A DNA stretch of 64,000 nt from Halarcobacter sp. (lineage in GTDB: Bacteria > Campylobacterota > Campylobacteria > Campylobacterales > Arcobacteraceae): positions 3,205,700-3,269,699 of the forward strand of contig NZ_OY780939.1 in assembly GCF_963675975.1 (NCBI RefSeq), given 5' to 3'. Each line of letters opens with the position of its first letter. Position 1 is the stretch's first letter. Below, in pieces: positions 6,402 through 16,010 of this stretch. The translations under genes and the position numbers were made by a program. The notes under the pieces are model-generated. The model ran no database searches. It was not told where the DNA came from and saw nothing but the letters and a program-made list of their open reading frames with translations.

Positions 6402-9242
6402 TTAACCCTTTAAAATCTTTAAAGCATTTTCTATGCTTAAAGGTTTTGAAAAGAAATATCCTTGTCCATAATCACAACTAATTGAAGATAAGAAATCCTC
6501 TTGAGTTGAATACTCAATCCCTTCTGCAACTACTTTATAATTTAAACTTTTAGAAAGAGCTATAATTGCTTTTGATATTTGAACATTGTTGTTATCTTCT
6601 GGAGTTCCATCAATAAACGCTTTATCAACTTTAATTACATCAATAGGAAACTTAGTTAGATAACTCATAGAAGAGTAACCTGTACCAAAGTCATCTATAG
6701 AGAATCTAAATCCTAAATCTCTAAACTTTTGAATCGAATTTATATTATCTCTTGAATACTCCATAATATATCTTTCAGTAACTTCAAGCTCTATTTCTGA
6801 AGGTTGAATATTATATCTATTTACTATTTCTAATATATCATTTACAAAATTTTCATCTTTAAATTGAATAGATGAGATATTAATTGCAATATGTTTTAAT
6901 CTTTGATTTGCTTTTTTTAGTTCTACATAATCTTTACAAGCTGTTTCAAATATAAATTTTCCTATTTCTATTATCAAACCAGTATCTTCGGCTATTGGTA
7001 TAAATTTAGCAGGAGAGATAAATCCCAACTCTTTATTTTCCCATCTTACTAAAGCTTCAAATGCAATTATCTCTTTAGAAATCAAATCATATTGAGGTTG
7101 ATAGTTTAAATATAATTCATTATTAGGAATTGCTTCTTTTAATGCCTGTTCAATTTTAAGTAACTCACTAACATTTAGTGAAAGTTGTTTATTATAATAT
7201 TGATAGTTGTTTTTACCCATATTTTTTGCATGATACATAGCCGTATCTGCATTTTTTATAAGTGTTGTAAAATCATTTCCATCATCTGGATATATAGCTA
7301 TACCAATACTAGCACTTGTATTTAAAATATTATTTTCTATTGTAATTGATTCTTTTATTACATTTAAAATTCTTTGACAAACATAACTAGCAGATTTTTT
7401 ATCTCTTGATGAATCTAATACAACTATAAATTCATCTCCACCCATTCTAGATATGATATCTGAATCTCTTAACACTTTTTTAATTCTAGATGCAATTATT
7501 TTTAATAGTTCATCCCCTATTGAATGACCTAAAGAATCATTAATCATTTTAAATCTGTCTAAATCTATAAATAAAACATAAAGATGTTGCTCTTTTCTTT
7601 TTGCTAATTTTAATGAAAAGTTTAAATCATTTTCAAGTTTTACTCTATTTGGTAATTTTGTTAAACTATCATGGTATGCTAAAAAATCTGCTTTTTTCTG
7701 AGTTTCAATAATATCTTTTAAACTTGTACAAACTGCAATAAATTTACTTATATCCCCATTTTTATTTTTTAATGTTGAAACATTTGTCCAAAATGGTATT
7801 GTGTTCCCATCTTTTCTTTTAAAAGTAAATTTACCTTTCCATGAACCTTTTTCAAGTACTTCATCTTCAATTTTTTTAAAAAATAATGCATCATGGTATT
7901 CAGAACGCATAAAATCAGATGTTTGTCCTATTATTTCCTCTTTTTTATAACCAGTCATAGATTCAAAAGCTTTATTGATAGTTATAATCTCTTTATTTGT
8001 ATTAAAAACTAAAATCCCCTCTTGAATATTATCAAAAACTGCAGCAGAGAGTTTTAAACTTTCGTTTTGTAAGATGTATTCTGTAATATCAAGTTTAATA
8101 GCAAGAAAATTTGCTATTTCATTATCTAAAAATACAGGAACAATTGAGGCTTTCTCATAAAACAGTGTTCCATCTTTTTTCTTATTTACAAACTCACCTT
8201 CCCATTTTTCACCTAACTCAAGACTTTTATTTAACTTGTTATATGTTTCTTGTGGAGTTTCACCAGATTTTAGTATCTCTGGTTTACTTCCAAAGGCTTC
8301 ACTTTTCTTATAACCGGTTGTTTTTTCAAAAATATCATTAACATATAAAATATTTTTCTCTTTATCAGTTAAAATAATTGAATTATCACTATTCTCAACT
8401 GCATATTTAAATGCTGCCAATTCTTTTTTAACTTTTTGAGATTTTCTATGTTCTAGATAAATCATAATAAAAGACACTAATATTATTATAAAAAAGAAAA
8501 TAGAGATAATTAATTGATAAAATAGTTTTTCATTATATCTAGAAATCAAATTATTATTTAATTGTTTTAATTTATTGTCAAGATTCAATTTTTCTGTATT
8601 GTTTTTTATTTCAACAATTTTTTTTACATTTTTTAAAATATTTCTAACATGACTAAGCATAAGTTTTAGTTGTGGCTTATCAACCTCGTTTGTATAGTTC
8701 TCAATTTTAGATAAATTATTTAAAATTGCTTTTTCATTATGATTAATATTTATAAACTCTTGCATTATCATAAAAAGAGTACTGTTTATAACCAATTTTA
8801 ACTCTTCATCTAAAGAATCATCATTTAATAAAAATTGATTTAAATCATAAATAAAATGTGCAGAATTCAAACTTGAAGCATGAAAAGATTTAAACTTTTC
8901 AATAAGTATCTCTTTTTTGTTAAACTGATCTTTTATCTTATATAACTCATTATAGATTTCTATTCCAAATTCGTTTTTAATCTCTTTTTTATCAATACTT
9001 ACTAAAGAATCTTTAAATACTGATATCTCTTTTACAATAATATCAAAATTAAAAAATTTTTCTCGTTGAGAAAAAAAGTTATCAAGTTTTAAATTTGTAA
9101 TTATCATCGTATCAATATAGTTTTTGTATTTATTATATGATTCTTTTGTTTTTTCTATTTTTAATAGATATATAAATATAAAACTAAGAATAAATGCAAA
9201 AAATAATAATTTAAAACTAAAATAATCTCTAACTTTGTTCAT
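6402..9242 (-). CDS. Membrane PAS-PAS-GGDEF-EAL protein (cyclic-di-GMP synthesis/breakdown)
   Basis: 946 aa. Membrane helices lie at about 10-27 and 242-262 and frame a periplasmic sensor region of about 210 residues. Two PAS domains follow (about 272-390 and 396-512), then a GGDEF domain (about 520-685) with intact GGDEF at 601-605, then an EAL domain (about 695-946) with EAL at 729-731 and DDFGTGYSS downstream. Both active-site signatures are intact, so cyclase, phosphodiesterase or both are possible. It starts 5 bp after ccpA on the same strand. A helical periplasmic domain with no recognised ligand suggests sensing of an extracellular cue, possibly controlling motility. Confidence 0.92.
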   Translation of the reverse strand: MNKVRDYFSFKLLFFAFILSFIFIYLLKIEKTKESYNKYKNYIDTMIITNLKLDNFFSQREKFFNFDIIVKEISVFKDSLVSIDKKEIKNEFGIEIYNELYKIKDQFNKKEILIEKFKSFHASSLNSAHFIYDLNQFLLNDDSLDEELKLVINSTLFMIMQEFININHNEKAILNNLSKIENYTNEVDKPQLKLMLSHVRNILKNVKKIVEIKNNTEKLNLDNKLKQLNNNLISRYNEKLFYQLIISIFFFIIILVSFIMIYLEHRKSQKVKKELAAFKYAVENSDNSIILTDKEKNILYVNDIFEKTTGYKKSEAFGSKPEILKSGETPQETYNKLNKSLELGEKWEGEFVNKKKDGTLFYEKASIVPVFLDNEIANFLAIKLDITEYILQNESLKLSAAVFDNIQEGILVFNTNKEIITINKAFESMTGYKKEEIIGQTSDFMRSEYHDALFFKKIEDEVLEKGSWKGKFTFKRKDGNTIPFWTNVSTLKNKNGDISKFIAVCTSLKDIIETQKKADFLAYHDSLTKLPNRVKLENDLNFSLKLAKRKEQHLYVLFIDLDRFKMINDSLGHSIGDELLKIIASRIKKVLRDSDIISRMGGDEFIVVLDSSRDKKSASYVCQRILNVIKESITIENNILNTSASIGIAIYPDDGNDFTTLIKNADTAMYHAKNMGKNNYQYYNKQLSLNVSELLKIEQALKEAIPNNELYLNYQPQYDLISKEIIAFEALVRWENKELGFISPAKFIPIAEDTGLIIEIGKFIFETACKDYVELKKANQRLKHIAINISSIQFKDENFVNDILEIVNRYNIQPSEIELEVTERYIMEYSRDNINSIQKFRDLGFRFSIDDFGTGYSSMSYLTKFPIDVIKVDKAFIDGTPEDNNNVQISKAIIALSKSLNYKVVAEGIEYSTQEDFLSSISCDYGQGYFFSKPLSIENALKILKG

Positions 9243-9247
9243 TTATA

Positions 9248-10150
9248 CTACTTTATAATCTCTAAATCACCAGTCAATGTCTTTAAAAAGGCAACTATTT
9301 TATTAATCTCTTCATTAGTTATTGGTCTGCCTAATTGTACAAAAGCCATTGTTTTTACAGCATCTTTCAAATCTTCTTCTCTACCATCATGAAAATATGG
9401 AGCTGTTAATTCAATGTTTCTTAAAGTTGGGACTTTAAAATAGTATTTATCCTCTTCATCTTTTGTGACATTGTATCTCCCTAAATTTATACTTTGAATA
9501 TGAGAAAATGCTCCAAATTTATTGTAATGGTTTCCCCCAATATTTATACCATGATGACAAGCGATGCAACCTTTATTTTTAAATATTTCATATCCCTCTT
9601 TTTCATACTGGGTAATTGCATTTTCATCACCTTTTAAAAACTTATCAAATCTTGAATTAGGTGTTATTAATGTTTTTTCAAACTCTGCAATTGCATCAAC
9701 TATATTTTCTTTTGTTATTCCATCATCATAAATTATTTCAAAATCTTTTTTATATTCTGTGTCATTTAAATTTTTTACTAAATCATCGAAGTTATGTGCC
9801 ATTTCTATAGGGTTTTCAATTGGACCAGAAGCTTGTTCTTTTAAATCTTTTGCTCTTCCATCCCAAAATTGAGAGAAATTAAATACTGAATTTAATACTG
9901 TTGGTGCATTTACATCACCTAATCTTCCTTCTACTCCAAATGATGTTTTTAATCCATCATCTCCGCCATTTTTTAAATCATGACAGGTAGCACAAGAAAT
10001 CGTATTATTTATAGATAGTTTATTTTCAAAAAAAAGTTTTTTTCCTAATAATGCTTTTTTATAATCAAACTTTATCTTATCAGGAATGGGAGTGATATTT
10101 GAAGCATTTAAAAAAATTACTACAAATATTAATATAAAAATATATCTCAT
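9248..10150 (-). CDS. Di-haem cytochrome c peroxidase, periplasmic
   Basis: 300 aa with an N-terminal signal peptide (about residues 1-17). Two haem c sites are visible: CATCH at 53-57 and CIACH at 195-199. The blocks NAPTVLNSVF, FWDGRA, and TLRNIELTAPYFHDG are typical of the bacterial CcpA/MacA family. It reduces hydrogen peroxide in the periplasm with electrons from small cytochromes. It lies downstream of fur but behind a strong hairpin terminator, so it probably has its own promoter in the 40-bp gap. Confidence 0.93.
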   Translation of the reverse strand: MRYIFILIFVVIFLNASNITPIPDKIKFDYKKALLGKKLFFENKLSINNTISCATCHDLKNGGDDGLKTSFGVEGRLGDVNAPTVLNSVFNFSQFWDGRAKDLKEQASGPIENPIEMAHNFDDLVKNLNDTEYKKDFEIIYDDGITKENIVDAIAEFEKTLITPNSRFDKFLKGDENAITQYEKEGYEIFKNKGCIACHHGINIGGNHYNKFGAFSHIQSINLGRYNVTKDEEDKYYFKVPTLRNIELTAPYFHDGREEDLKDAVKTMAFVQLGRPITNEEINKIVAFLKTLTGDLEIIK

Positions 10151-10180
10151 AAAATACCTTCAATGCAGAGTATTAATATT

Positions 10181-10210
10181 TAAAAAGAAGTAAAACCTAA
10201 GGTTTTACTT
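10181..10210 (-). terminator. Intrinsic terminator of fur, overlapping its stop codon
   Basis: On the minus strand the arms AAGTAAAACC and GGTTTTACTT form a perfect 10-bp stem around a 3-base loop, followed directly by CTTTTTAAA. The first arm begins in the last lysine codon of Fur and includes its TAA stop. This is the best-formed intrinsic terminator in the window. Confidence 0.8.
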
Positions 10211-10648
10211 TTCTTGACAAGATGCACATACTCCATAAAGTTGCATTGAATGACTAGTTACTCTAAATTTATTTTTTTTAGCTATTTTATCTTGTCTTTT
10301 TTCTATTTCATCATCCATAAACTCAACAATTTTACCACATTGCGTGCAGATTAAGTGGTCATGATGATCTTTAAAATTACTTTCATATTTTTTACCATCA
10401 GTACCAAAAGTTATTGAAGTGATTAAATTAACATCTTCAAGAAAACCTAAAGCTCTATATACAGTGGCTATACCTATATTAGAATCTGGTTTTTTTTCTT
10501 TTATTAAATTATATACTTCTTCCGCAGTTAAGTGTTCATTAGCTTCTAATAATATATTTAAAACAATTTCTCTTTGTTCTGTATATTTAAGCCCTTTTTG
10601 TTTTACTATTCTTTTTAGTTCATCAATTACTTCTTCACTATTCGCCAT
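10205..10648 (-). CDS. fur: Ferric uptake regulator
   Basis: 147 aa. The N-terminal winged helix contains GLKYTEQREIVLNIL and GIATVYRALGFLE, the Fur recognition region. Then follow HHDHLICTQCGKIVEF (metal site plus first CxxC) and a terminal CASC (second CxxC, structural zinc). The wording, including GIATVYR and HSMQLYGVCASC, closely follows Campylobacter Fur, more than PerR. It represses iron uptake genes when Fe2+ is plentiful. feoAB is divergent across a 191-bp gap that holds a Fur box; a looser AT-rich match near 10683-10699 might allow autoregulation. Confidence 0.92.
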   Translation of the reverse strand: MANSEEVIDELKRIVKQKGLKYTEQREIVLNILLEANEHLTAEEVYNLIKEKKPDSNIGIATVYRALGFLEDVNLITSITFGTDGKKYESNFKDHHDHLICTQCGKIVEFMDDEIEKRQDKIAKKNKFRVTSHSMQLYGVCASCQEK

Positions 10649-10805
10649 ATATATACCTTAATGTAAACTATTACAATATTATTGCGAAATTATCATCAAA
10701 ATTACTTAAAATAATGGAATCTTAACTATTTTTGTTATCATTTTTAAATTAATTATCTATTTAATATATTAATTTCGTAATTTAAGGTAACTTTCAATAG
10801 AATAC

Positions 10806-10818
10806 GATAATTATTATC
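10806..10818 (+). promoter_or_regulatory. Fur box upstream of feoAB
   Basis: The sequence GATAATTATTATC is a perfect 6-1-6 palindrome and matches the core of the classical Fur box. It ends 21 bases before the feoA ATG and overlaps the likely promoter (TATAAA at 10821-10826). Binding of Fe-Fur would block feoAB transcription. Confidence 0.75.
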
Positions 10819-10839
10819 AGTATAAATAGAGGGTAGTTT

Positions 10840-11070
10840 ATGTTATTAAGTGAATTAATAAAAGGAGAATGTGGTAAGATAGTTGCAATTGACTCTAACC
10901 CACTACTAAAATCAAGATTTAGTTCTTTTGGAATTGTAAAAGGTTCAACTATTACAATTATAGAACAAACTCTTTCAAAGAATACAATAGAAATAAAAAT
11001 CCAAAATAGTAAAATTGCTATAAGAGTATCTGAAGCTCAAACAATAAAAGTGGAAAAAATAGAATGTTAA
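10840..11070 (+). CDS. feoA: Ferrous iron transport protein A
   Basis: 76 aa SH3-like FeoA protein. The pattern LIKGECGKIVAID, then FGIVKGSTITIIE is typical: the small beta barrel begins with a G-x-x-G-x-I/V strand and a GxxxGxxI turn. It is thought to bind and modulate FeoB at the inner membrane. It overlaps feoB by 7 bp. A Fur box precedes it. Confidence 0.92.
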   Translation: MLLSELIKGECGKIVAIDSNPLLKSRFSSFGIVKGSTITIIEQTLSKNTIEIKIQNSKIAIRVSEAQTIKVEKIEC

Positions 11071-13190
11071 GTTTTAAAGAAAAAAAATCAATAAAAATTG
11101 CATTGGTTGGACAACCAAATGTTGGTAAATCAATGCTTATTAATTCTATTTCAAACTCTAGATTGAAAGTAGGAAACTTTTCAGGAGTAACAGTAGAAAA
11201 AACCCAAATTATTTTTGAATACAAAGATTATATATTTGAGATTACTGATTTACCGGGTTCTTACTCTTTAACAGAATATACAATTGAAGAAAAAGTTACA
11301 AAAAATTATTTAGAAAAAAATGATTATGATATTATTTTAAATGTATTAGACTCTACAAACTTAGAGAGAAATCTATATTTAACAAATGAACTCTTAGCAC
11401 TTGATAAGAAAATGGTACTTGCTTTAAATATGACAGATGAAGCACAAGAAGAGGGAATATCAATTGATGAGAAGCAATTAAGTAAGATTATTGGAAAACC
11501 TTGTGTAAAAACATCTGCAAAAACAAAATTAGGAATTGAAGAGCTTATTGAAGCACTTGTAACAAAATTTGAGTCTTCAAAATTTGAATCTAAACTTATA
11601 TTTTCAGATGTAATTGAAGAAGAGATTGCAAATATAAAAGCTTTATTATTTGAAAAAAAATATAGAAGCGATATACACTATAGAGAGATTGCTATAAAAC
11701 TTTTAAAAGAGGACAAGAATACTTTTTTAAAATTTCATGATGAACCAATATGGATTGAACTACAACCTTTATTAAGTGAATCTTTTGAACATATATATTT
11801 ACATTATGGAACTAAAGACTTAAATGAAATCTTTGAAGATGAAAAATTCGCTTTTGCAAGAGGTGCGGTAACTGAAACAGTTAAAACAAAAAAAGTTGAG
11901 GAACAACACCTAACAATCACAGATAAGATAGATTCAATACTAATTAATAAATTTTTAGGTCTACCAATTTTTCTTTTTCTTATGTGGGGACTTTTCCAAC
12001 TTACTTTTGAAATTGGAAATATTCCAATGGATTTAATTGATGCTTTTTTTGCTTCATTAATTGAAAAAACAAAATATATATTAGGAGATACTCAACTCTC
12101 TTCAGTTATTGCCGATGGTGCAATTGCCGGAGTTGGTGCAGTTATTCTATTTTTACCAAATATTGTAATACTATTTTTGGGTATAGCTTTACTTGAAACT
12201 ACTGGATATATGAGTAGAGTTGCTTTTCTTTTAGATGGTTTTTTCCATAAATTTGGACTTCATGGTAAATCTTTTATCCCTCTTGTTACAGGTTTTGGAT
12301 GCTCAGTTCCTGCTTATATGGCTGCAAGAACTCTTAAAAACCCTAGAGATAGGCTTTTAACTCTATTTATTATAGGATTTATGTCATGTGGAGCTAGACT
12401 TCCTATATATGTACTTTTTACAGGAGCATTCTTCTCAGAAAAAAATGCAGGAAATATTTTGTTTCTTATATATATTTCTGGGGCAATATTAGGACTTATA
12501 GCTGCAAAAGTTTTAAAAGCAATAGTTTTTAAAAGTGAAGATGAACCATTTGTTATGGAGATGCCAAAATATAGATTACCTTCACTTAAACTAATTTGGC
12601 ATACAGTTTCGAATCAAGCTTTAATGTATATGAAAAAAGCAGGTACATATATATTAGCAGCTTCTATTTTAATTTGGTTTGCTTCAAATTATCCAAAATA
12701 TCCTGAATATGAAGAGATGATGAGTGAAAAAATTGAGTTAGCAAGTTCAGAAGAAGAAAGGTATGAATTACAAAACAAAATCTCTCAATATAATCTTGAG
12801 AACTCTTATTTAGGAAAAGTTGGTAAGTTTTCTGAACCTTTATTTGCACCTTTAGGATTTGACTGGAAAATGACTGTTGCCCTAGAAACAGGACTTGCAG
12901 CAAAAGAGATTGTAGTTTCTACTTTAGGAATTTTATATGGTTTAGGTGAAGAATTAGATGAGAATAATCAAGGATTATTGGAAAAAATAAGAAATAATAT
13001 ACCAATGGCTTCAGCATTGGCATTTATAGTATTTGTAATGATTTATTTACCTTGTTTAGCAGCATCAATGGTATTTACTAAAGAAGCTGGTGGATGGAAA
13101 TATCTATTTTATCTATTTGTGTTTACAACAGCAACAGCTTGGGTGTTATCTTTTATAACATACCAAATAGCAAGATATCTTTTAGTGTAG
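11064..13190 (+). CDS. feoB: Ferrous iron transporter B (GTPase-permease)
   Basis: 708 aa. The G domain begins with GQPNVGKS (residues 16-23), then DLPG (G3) and NMTD (G4). After residue ~290 come the permease helices with the Gate motifs, including GFGCSVPAYMAAR and SCGARLPIY, each with the conserved cysteine. It imports Fe2+ across the inner membrane. It overlaps feoA and ends in a palindrome shared with the convergent gene. The length is normal, with no sign of damage. Confidence 0.96.
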   Translation: MLSFKEKKSIKIALVGQPNVGKSMLINSISNSRLKVGNFSGVTVEKTQIIFEYKDYIFEITDLPGSYSLTEYTIEEKVTKNYLEKNDYDIILNVLDSTNLERNLYLTNELLALDKKMVLALNMTDEAQEEGISIDEKQLSKIIGKPCVKTSAKTKLGIEELIEALVTKFESSKFESKLIFSDVIEEEIANIKALLFEKKYRSDIHYREIAIKLLKEDKNTFLKFHDEPIWIELQPLLSESFEHIYLHYGTKDLNEIFEDEKFAFARGAVTETVKTKKVEEQHLTITDKIDSILINKFLGLPIFLFLMWGLFQLTFEIGNIPMDLIDAFFASLIEKTKYILGDTQLSSVIADGAIAGVGAVILFLPNIVILFLGIALLETTGYMSRVAFLLDGFFHKFGLHGKSFIPLVTGFGCSVPAYMAARTLKNPRDRLLTLFIIGFMSCGARLPIYVLFTGAFFSEKNAGNILFLIYISGAILGLIAAKVLKAIVFKSEDEPFVMEMPKYRLPSLKLIWHTVSNQALMYMKKAGTYILAASILIWFASNYPKYPEYEEMMSEKIELASSEEERYELQNKISQYNLENSYLGKVGKFSEPLFAPLGFDWKMTVALETGLAAKEIVVSTLGILYGLGEELDENNQGLLEKIRNNIPMASALAFIVFVMIYLPCLAASMVFTKEAGGWKYLFYLFVFTTATAWVLSFITYQIARYLLV

Positions 13191-13212
13191 AATAAAACTA
13201 TTCTACACTAAA
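13181..13212. terminator. Bidirectional hairpin terminator spanning both stop codons (feoB / secreted protein)
   Basis: TTTAGTGTAGAATA and TATTCTACACTAAA form a perfect 14-bp stem with a 4-base AAAC loop. The left arm contains the feoB TAG (13188-13190), and the stop of the convergent gene is at 13198-13200. The A/T-rich stem foot supplies a short U-tract in either direction. Thus both proteins' last codons are written in one palindrome. Confidence 0.75.
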
Positions 13213-13536
13213 GTTTGTAACAATTTCGTTCTCACCCTCTATTACTTTAAATTGCCAATCACCTTTCATTCGACCTTCGATATATCTAAAATCGTATACT
13301 GACCCATGACCTGCTGGTATTAAAATAGTTCTTTCCCTTGAAATTTCACCTTGGGGATTAATCCATTGAACTTTTATTTCAATATCTGTCTCTAATCTTT
13401 CATGTTCATATTTACATATAATAGAATTTTCATCTTGTAAAATTAAACAATCAGCACTATATTTAGGACTCTCATCAAAAGTCTCACTAAATCCAATTGT
13501 TGAAATAAACAACAAGGAGCATAATAGTTTTTTCAT
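13198..13536 (-). CDS. Small secreted protein of unknown function
   Basis: 112 aa with a clear signal peptide (MKKLLCSLLFISTIGFSE). The mature part has two cysteines (C30 and C41) that may form a disulphide and a beta-rich sequence, VQWINPQGEISRERTILIPA then GDWQFKVIEG. The W/G-rich end recalls DUF2914-like domains, but this is only an impression. It follows bpt by 6 bp and is probably co-transcribed with trpA-bpt. A shared palindromic terminator follows. Confidence 0.7.
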   Translation of the reverse strand: MKKLLCSLLFISTIGFSETFDESPKYSADCLILQDENSIICKYEHERLETDIEIKVQWINPQGEISRERTILIPAGHGSVYDFRYIEGRMKGDWQFKVIEGENEIVTNFSVE

Positions 13537-13542
13537 TTTAAC

Positions 13543-14289
13543 TCACTTTTTATTTTCATCATATTTTTCCCATATAGCTTCTTCTTTTAAGCTAGATCTA
13601 TTAACAAGAACTTCAAAAGGATTATAAGCTTCTTTATATCCCATTGAAAAATGATCTTTTATCCAATAACCTAAATATATATATGGAATATTTAACTCTT
13701 TTGCAATTTTAATTTGTGCTAAAATTGAGAATTTTCCAATTGATAAATCTTCATAATCATGGTCATAATAACAATAAATTGAAGAAATAGATTCTGAAAG
13801 AATATCAACTAAAGCAACTCCTATTAATTTGTTATCTCTTACATACAAAAACTCTTTTGTATATTCATCTTTACCTTGAACATAAGACCTATCATACTCT
13901 GATGGTTCAATGGGATTATAAACCCAATTTTTCTTTTTATTCATATGATGATGATATTTATCATATAATCTTAAATGGTCTAAAGTTAAAGAAGGAGGCT
14001 GAATATAAAGTTTAGTATCAAGATTCTTCTTAAAAACTCTTTTTTCCGATTTCGAGAATTTATAATTTGCAACATCAATTCTCATAGAAACACATTTTGT
14101 ACAATCTTTACATTCAGGGACAAAGTGCATTTTACCAAAACGTCTCCATCCATGCTCTAACATATTTTGATAGTCATCTTTAGTGCACTTATGAATATAT
14201 CTATATCTTATATCAGATATTTCATCATCAAAATATGAGCATTCTCTGTTTTCTTCTACAAACTCTACATCGTGTTCTAATATATGCAT
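13543..14289 (-). CDS. bpt: Aspartate/glutamate leucyltransferase (N-degron pathway)
   Basis: 248 aa, of the Ate/Bpt family. Landmarks are the N-terminal CSYFDD and YRYIHKC, then HGWRRFG, CKDCTKCVSMRI, and the C-terminal YLGYWIKDHFSMGYKEAY with the GNAT-like fold. Bpt adds leucine to N-terminal Asp or Glu and marks the protein for ClpS-ClpAP degradation. clpS and clpA lie 10 kb away in the same window. It is 2 bp downstream of trpA. No damage is seen. Confidence 0.9.
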   Translation of the reverse strand: MHILEHDVEFVEENRECSYFDDEISDIRYRYIHKCTKDDYQNMLEHGWRRFGKMHFVPECKDCTKCVSMRIDVANYKFSKSEKRVFKKNLDTKLYIQPPSLTLDHLRLYDKYHHHMNKKKNWVYNPIEPSEYDRSYVQGKDEYTKEFLYVRDNKLIGVALVDILSESISSIYCYYDHDYEDLSIGKFSILAQIKIAKELNIPYIYLGYWIKDHFSMGYKEAYNPFEVLVNRSSLKEEAIWEKYDENKK

Positions 14290-14291
14290 AA

Positions 14292-15032
14292 TTATTCGTT
14301 TATTTTCTCTTTTATCTCTTTTGCTATAGAACTAATCTTAGCAATTTTTTCATTATTTGACAAGGTTTCATCAACAAGATGTTTTACAAATGCACTACCT
14401 ACAATAACCCCATCAACACCTATAGATTTCTCTTTACAAGTATTTTCATCAACTCCAAATCCAATATATAAAGGAGTATCAGAATATTTTTTAACCATAG
14501 ATATTATATTACTTAAATCTTCAGCTTTTCCACTTCCTGTGATACCTGCATAAGCTACCATATATATAAATTTTTTTGAATTTTCGACAACTTTTTTTAT
14601 TCTCTCTTCACTATGTGTTGGTGCAACAAAAGAGATATTTGCTTTATCATATTTCTCAAATAAAGAATTAACTAATTGTGACTCTTCAAAAGGTAAATCA
14701 GGAATAATCATCCCACCTACATCATATTCTTGTGCTTTTTTTAAAAAGTTTTCTAAACCATAATGAAAAAATGGATTCATATATCCCATCCATAACATAT
14801 CCATTTTAGGAGCTATTTGTGAACTTACTTCAAATAAATCATTTAAACCAAACCCACTTTCTAATGCTATATGATTTGCTTTTTCAATAACAGGACCATC
14901 TGCCACTGGATCAGAAAAAGGAACTCCAAGTTCTAAGGTGTCAACTCCAGCTTCTTTCATACTAAGTGCTAAATCTATTGTAAAATTATTATCTGGAATC
15001 GAAGATGTAATATAACCTACTAATTTTTTCAA
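14292..15032 (-). CDS. trpA: Tryptophan synthase alpha chain
   Basis: 246 aa TIM barrel. The catalytic glutamate E34 lies in TLELGVPFSDP and the aspartate D45 in VADGP, equivalent to E49 and D60 of the Salmonella enzyme. It cleaves indole-glycerol phosphate to indole, which is passed to TrpB. The start codon is TTG (15030-15032) with AGGA eight bases upstream. No other trp gene is nearby, so trpA is detached from the trp operon and instead leads a trpA-bpt unit. Confidence 0.93.
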   Translation of the reverse strand: MKKLVGYITSSIPDNNFTIDLALSMKEAGVDTLELGVPFSDPVADGPVIEKANHIALESGFGLNDLFEVSSQIAPKMDMLWMGYMNPFFHYGLENFLKKAQEYDVGGMIIPDLPFEESQLVNSLFEKYDKANISFVAPTHSEERIKKVVENSKKFIYMVAYAGITGSGKAEDLSNIISMVKKYSDTPLYIGFGVDENTCKEKSIGVDGVIVGSAFVKHLVDETLSNNEKIAKISSIAKEIKEKINE

Positions 15033-15152
15033 AATAAAATCCTAATATTTTTTAATTATTGTTCATTTTATCTAATTTTATCTTGAATAGATATGAGTAT
15101 AAAAACATAATATATTAATCTGTAATAAAATTTTCCAATAAAAAGGATAAAT

Positions 15153-15162
15153 TTGATACAAT
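15153..15162 (+). promoter_or_regulatory. Putative extended -10 promoter of panB
   Basis: TTGATACAAT contains TGATACAAT, an extended -10 (TGnTAnnAT), upstream of panB. A TTGATA / TATAAA pair (15153-15158, 15175-15180, spacer 16) is an alternative, but it would leave almost no leader for the AGGGA ribosome site at 15186-15190. Confidence 0.35.
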
Positions 15163-15198
15163 ATTTACTAAAATTATAAAGTATTAGGGAATTTTTTA

Positions 15199-16008
15199 AT
15201 GAGTATAATTAAAAATAATTTTGAAAAAATGAGTATTACAAAAATCAAAAAAGCTAAAAACACAAAAAAATTAACAGTTATTACAGCTTATGATGCGTTA
15301 TTTGCTAAACTTTTTAGTGAAATTGCAGATATGATTTTAGTTGGAGATAGCTTAAATATGAGTTTTGCAGGGAAAAATGACACTTTATCTGCAAGTTTAG
15401 AGCAGATGATTTACCATACAAATGCCGTTTGCAATGGAGCAAAAGATGCTTTTGTAATTACAGATATGCCTTTTGGTACTTACATAAACAAAGACCAAGC
15501 TTTAGAAAATGCAATAAAAGTTTATGCCCAAACAAATGCAGCTGCTATAAAAATTGAAGGTGGAGAAGATAGAGCTTTTATCGTCGAGCATCTAACAAAA
15601 AACTCTATTGCCGTTATGGGACACATAGGTTTAATGCCACAATATGTAAGAAGTGAAGGTGGATACAAAGTTAGAGGTAAAACTGATGAGGATATAGAAC
15701 AACTAATAAAAGATGCAAAAGCTATTGAAAAAGCTGGAGCATTTTCCCTTGTAATTGAAGGGGTTATGTCAGATGCAGCAAAAAAAATATCTCAAGAGGT
15801 AAATATACCTACTATTGGTATTGGAGCAGGAAAAGATACAGATGGTCAAGTATTAGTTTGGTCTGATATGTTAGGTTTCTTTGAAGAGTTTAAACCAAAA
15901 TTTGTAAAACACTATTTAAACGGTGCCCAGCTTGTTAAAGAATCTGTGGAACAATATAGAAGTGAAGTTCAAAATGGAACTTTTCCTTCAAAAAATGAAG
16001 AGTATTAA
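15199..16008 (+). CDS. panB: 3-methyl-2-oxobutanoate hydroxymethyltransferase
   Basis: 269 aa, the usual PanB length. Signature stretches are [22 protein letters not shown] (Mg-binding aspartate), [28 protein letters not shown] and IPTIGIGAG. It transfers a hydroxymethyl group to alpha-ketoisovalerate in pantothenate synthesis. The ATG at 15199 has AGGGA eight bases upstream; a second ATG at 15229 is possible but has a poorer site. ruvB follows after 2 bp. Confidence 0.95.
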   Translation: MSIIKNNFEKMSITKIKKAKNTKKLTVITAYDALFAKLFSEIADMILVGDSLNMSFAGKNDTLSASLEQMIYHTNAVCNGAKDAFVITDMPFGTYINKDQALENAIKVYAQTNAAAIKIEGGEDRAFIVEHLTKNSIAVMGHIGLMPQYVRSEGGYKVRGKTDEDIEQLIKDAKAIEKAGAFSLVIEGVMSDAAKKISQEVNIPTIGIGAGKDTDGQVLVWSDMLGFFEEFKPKFVKHYLNGAQLVKESVEQYRSEVQNGTFPSKNEEY

Positions 16009-16010
16009 AA

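Noticed and set aside
6408..6424. AT-only hairpin (CTTTAAA ... TTTAAAG) at the junction of the small membrane protein and the GGDEF-EAL gene
   Set aside because: Only 7 A/T-rich pairs with a 3-base loop; unlikely to be stable. This is the one convergent pair without a good hairpin.
12664..12903. Minus-strand frame inside feoB
   Set aside because: It is a shadow of feoB with no ribosome site and an implausible protein.
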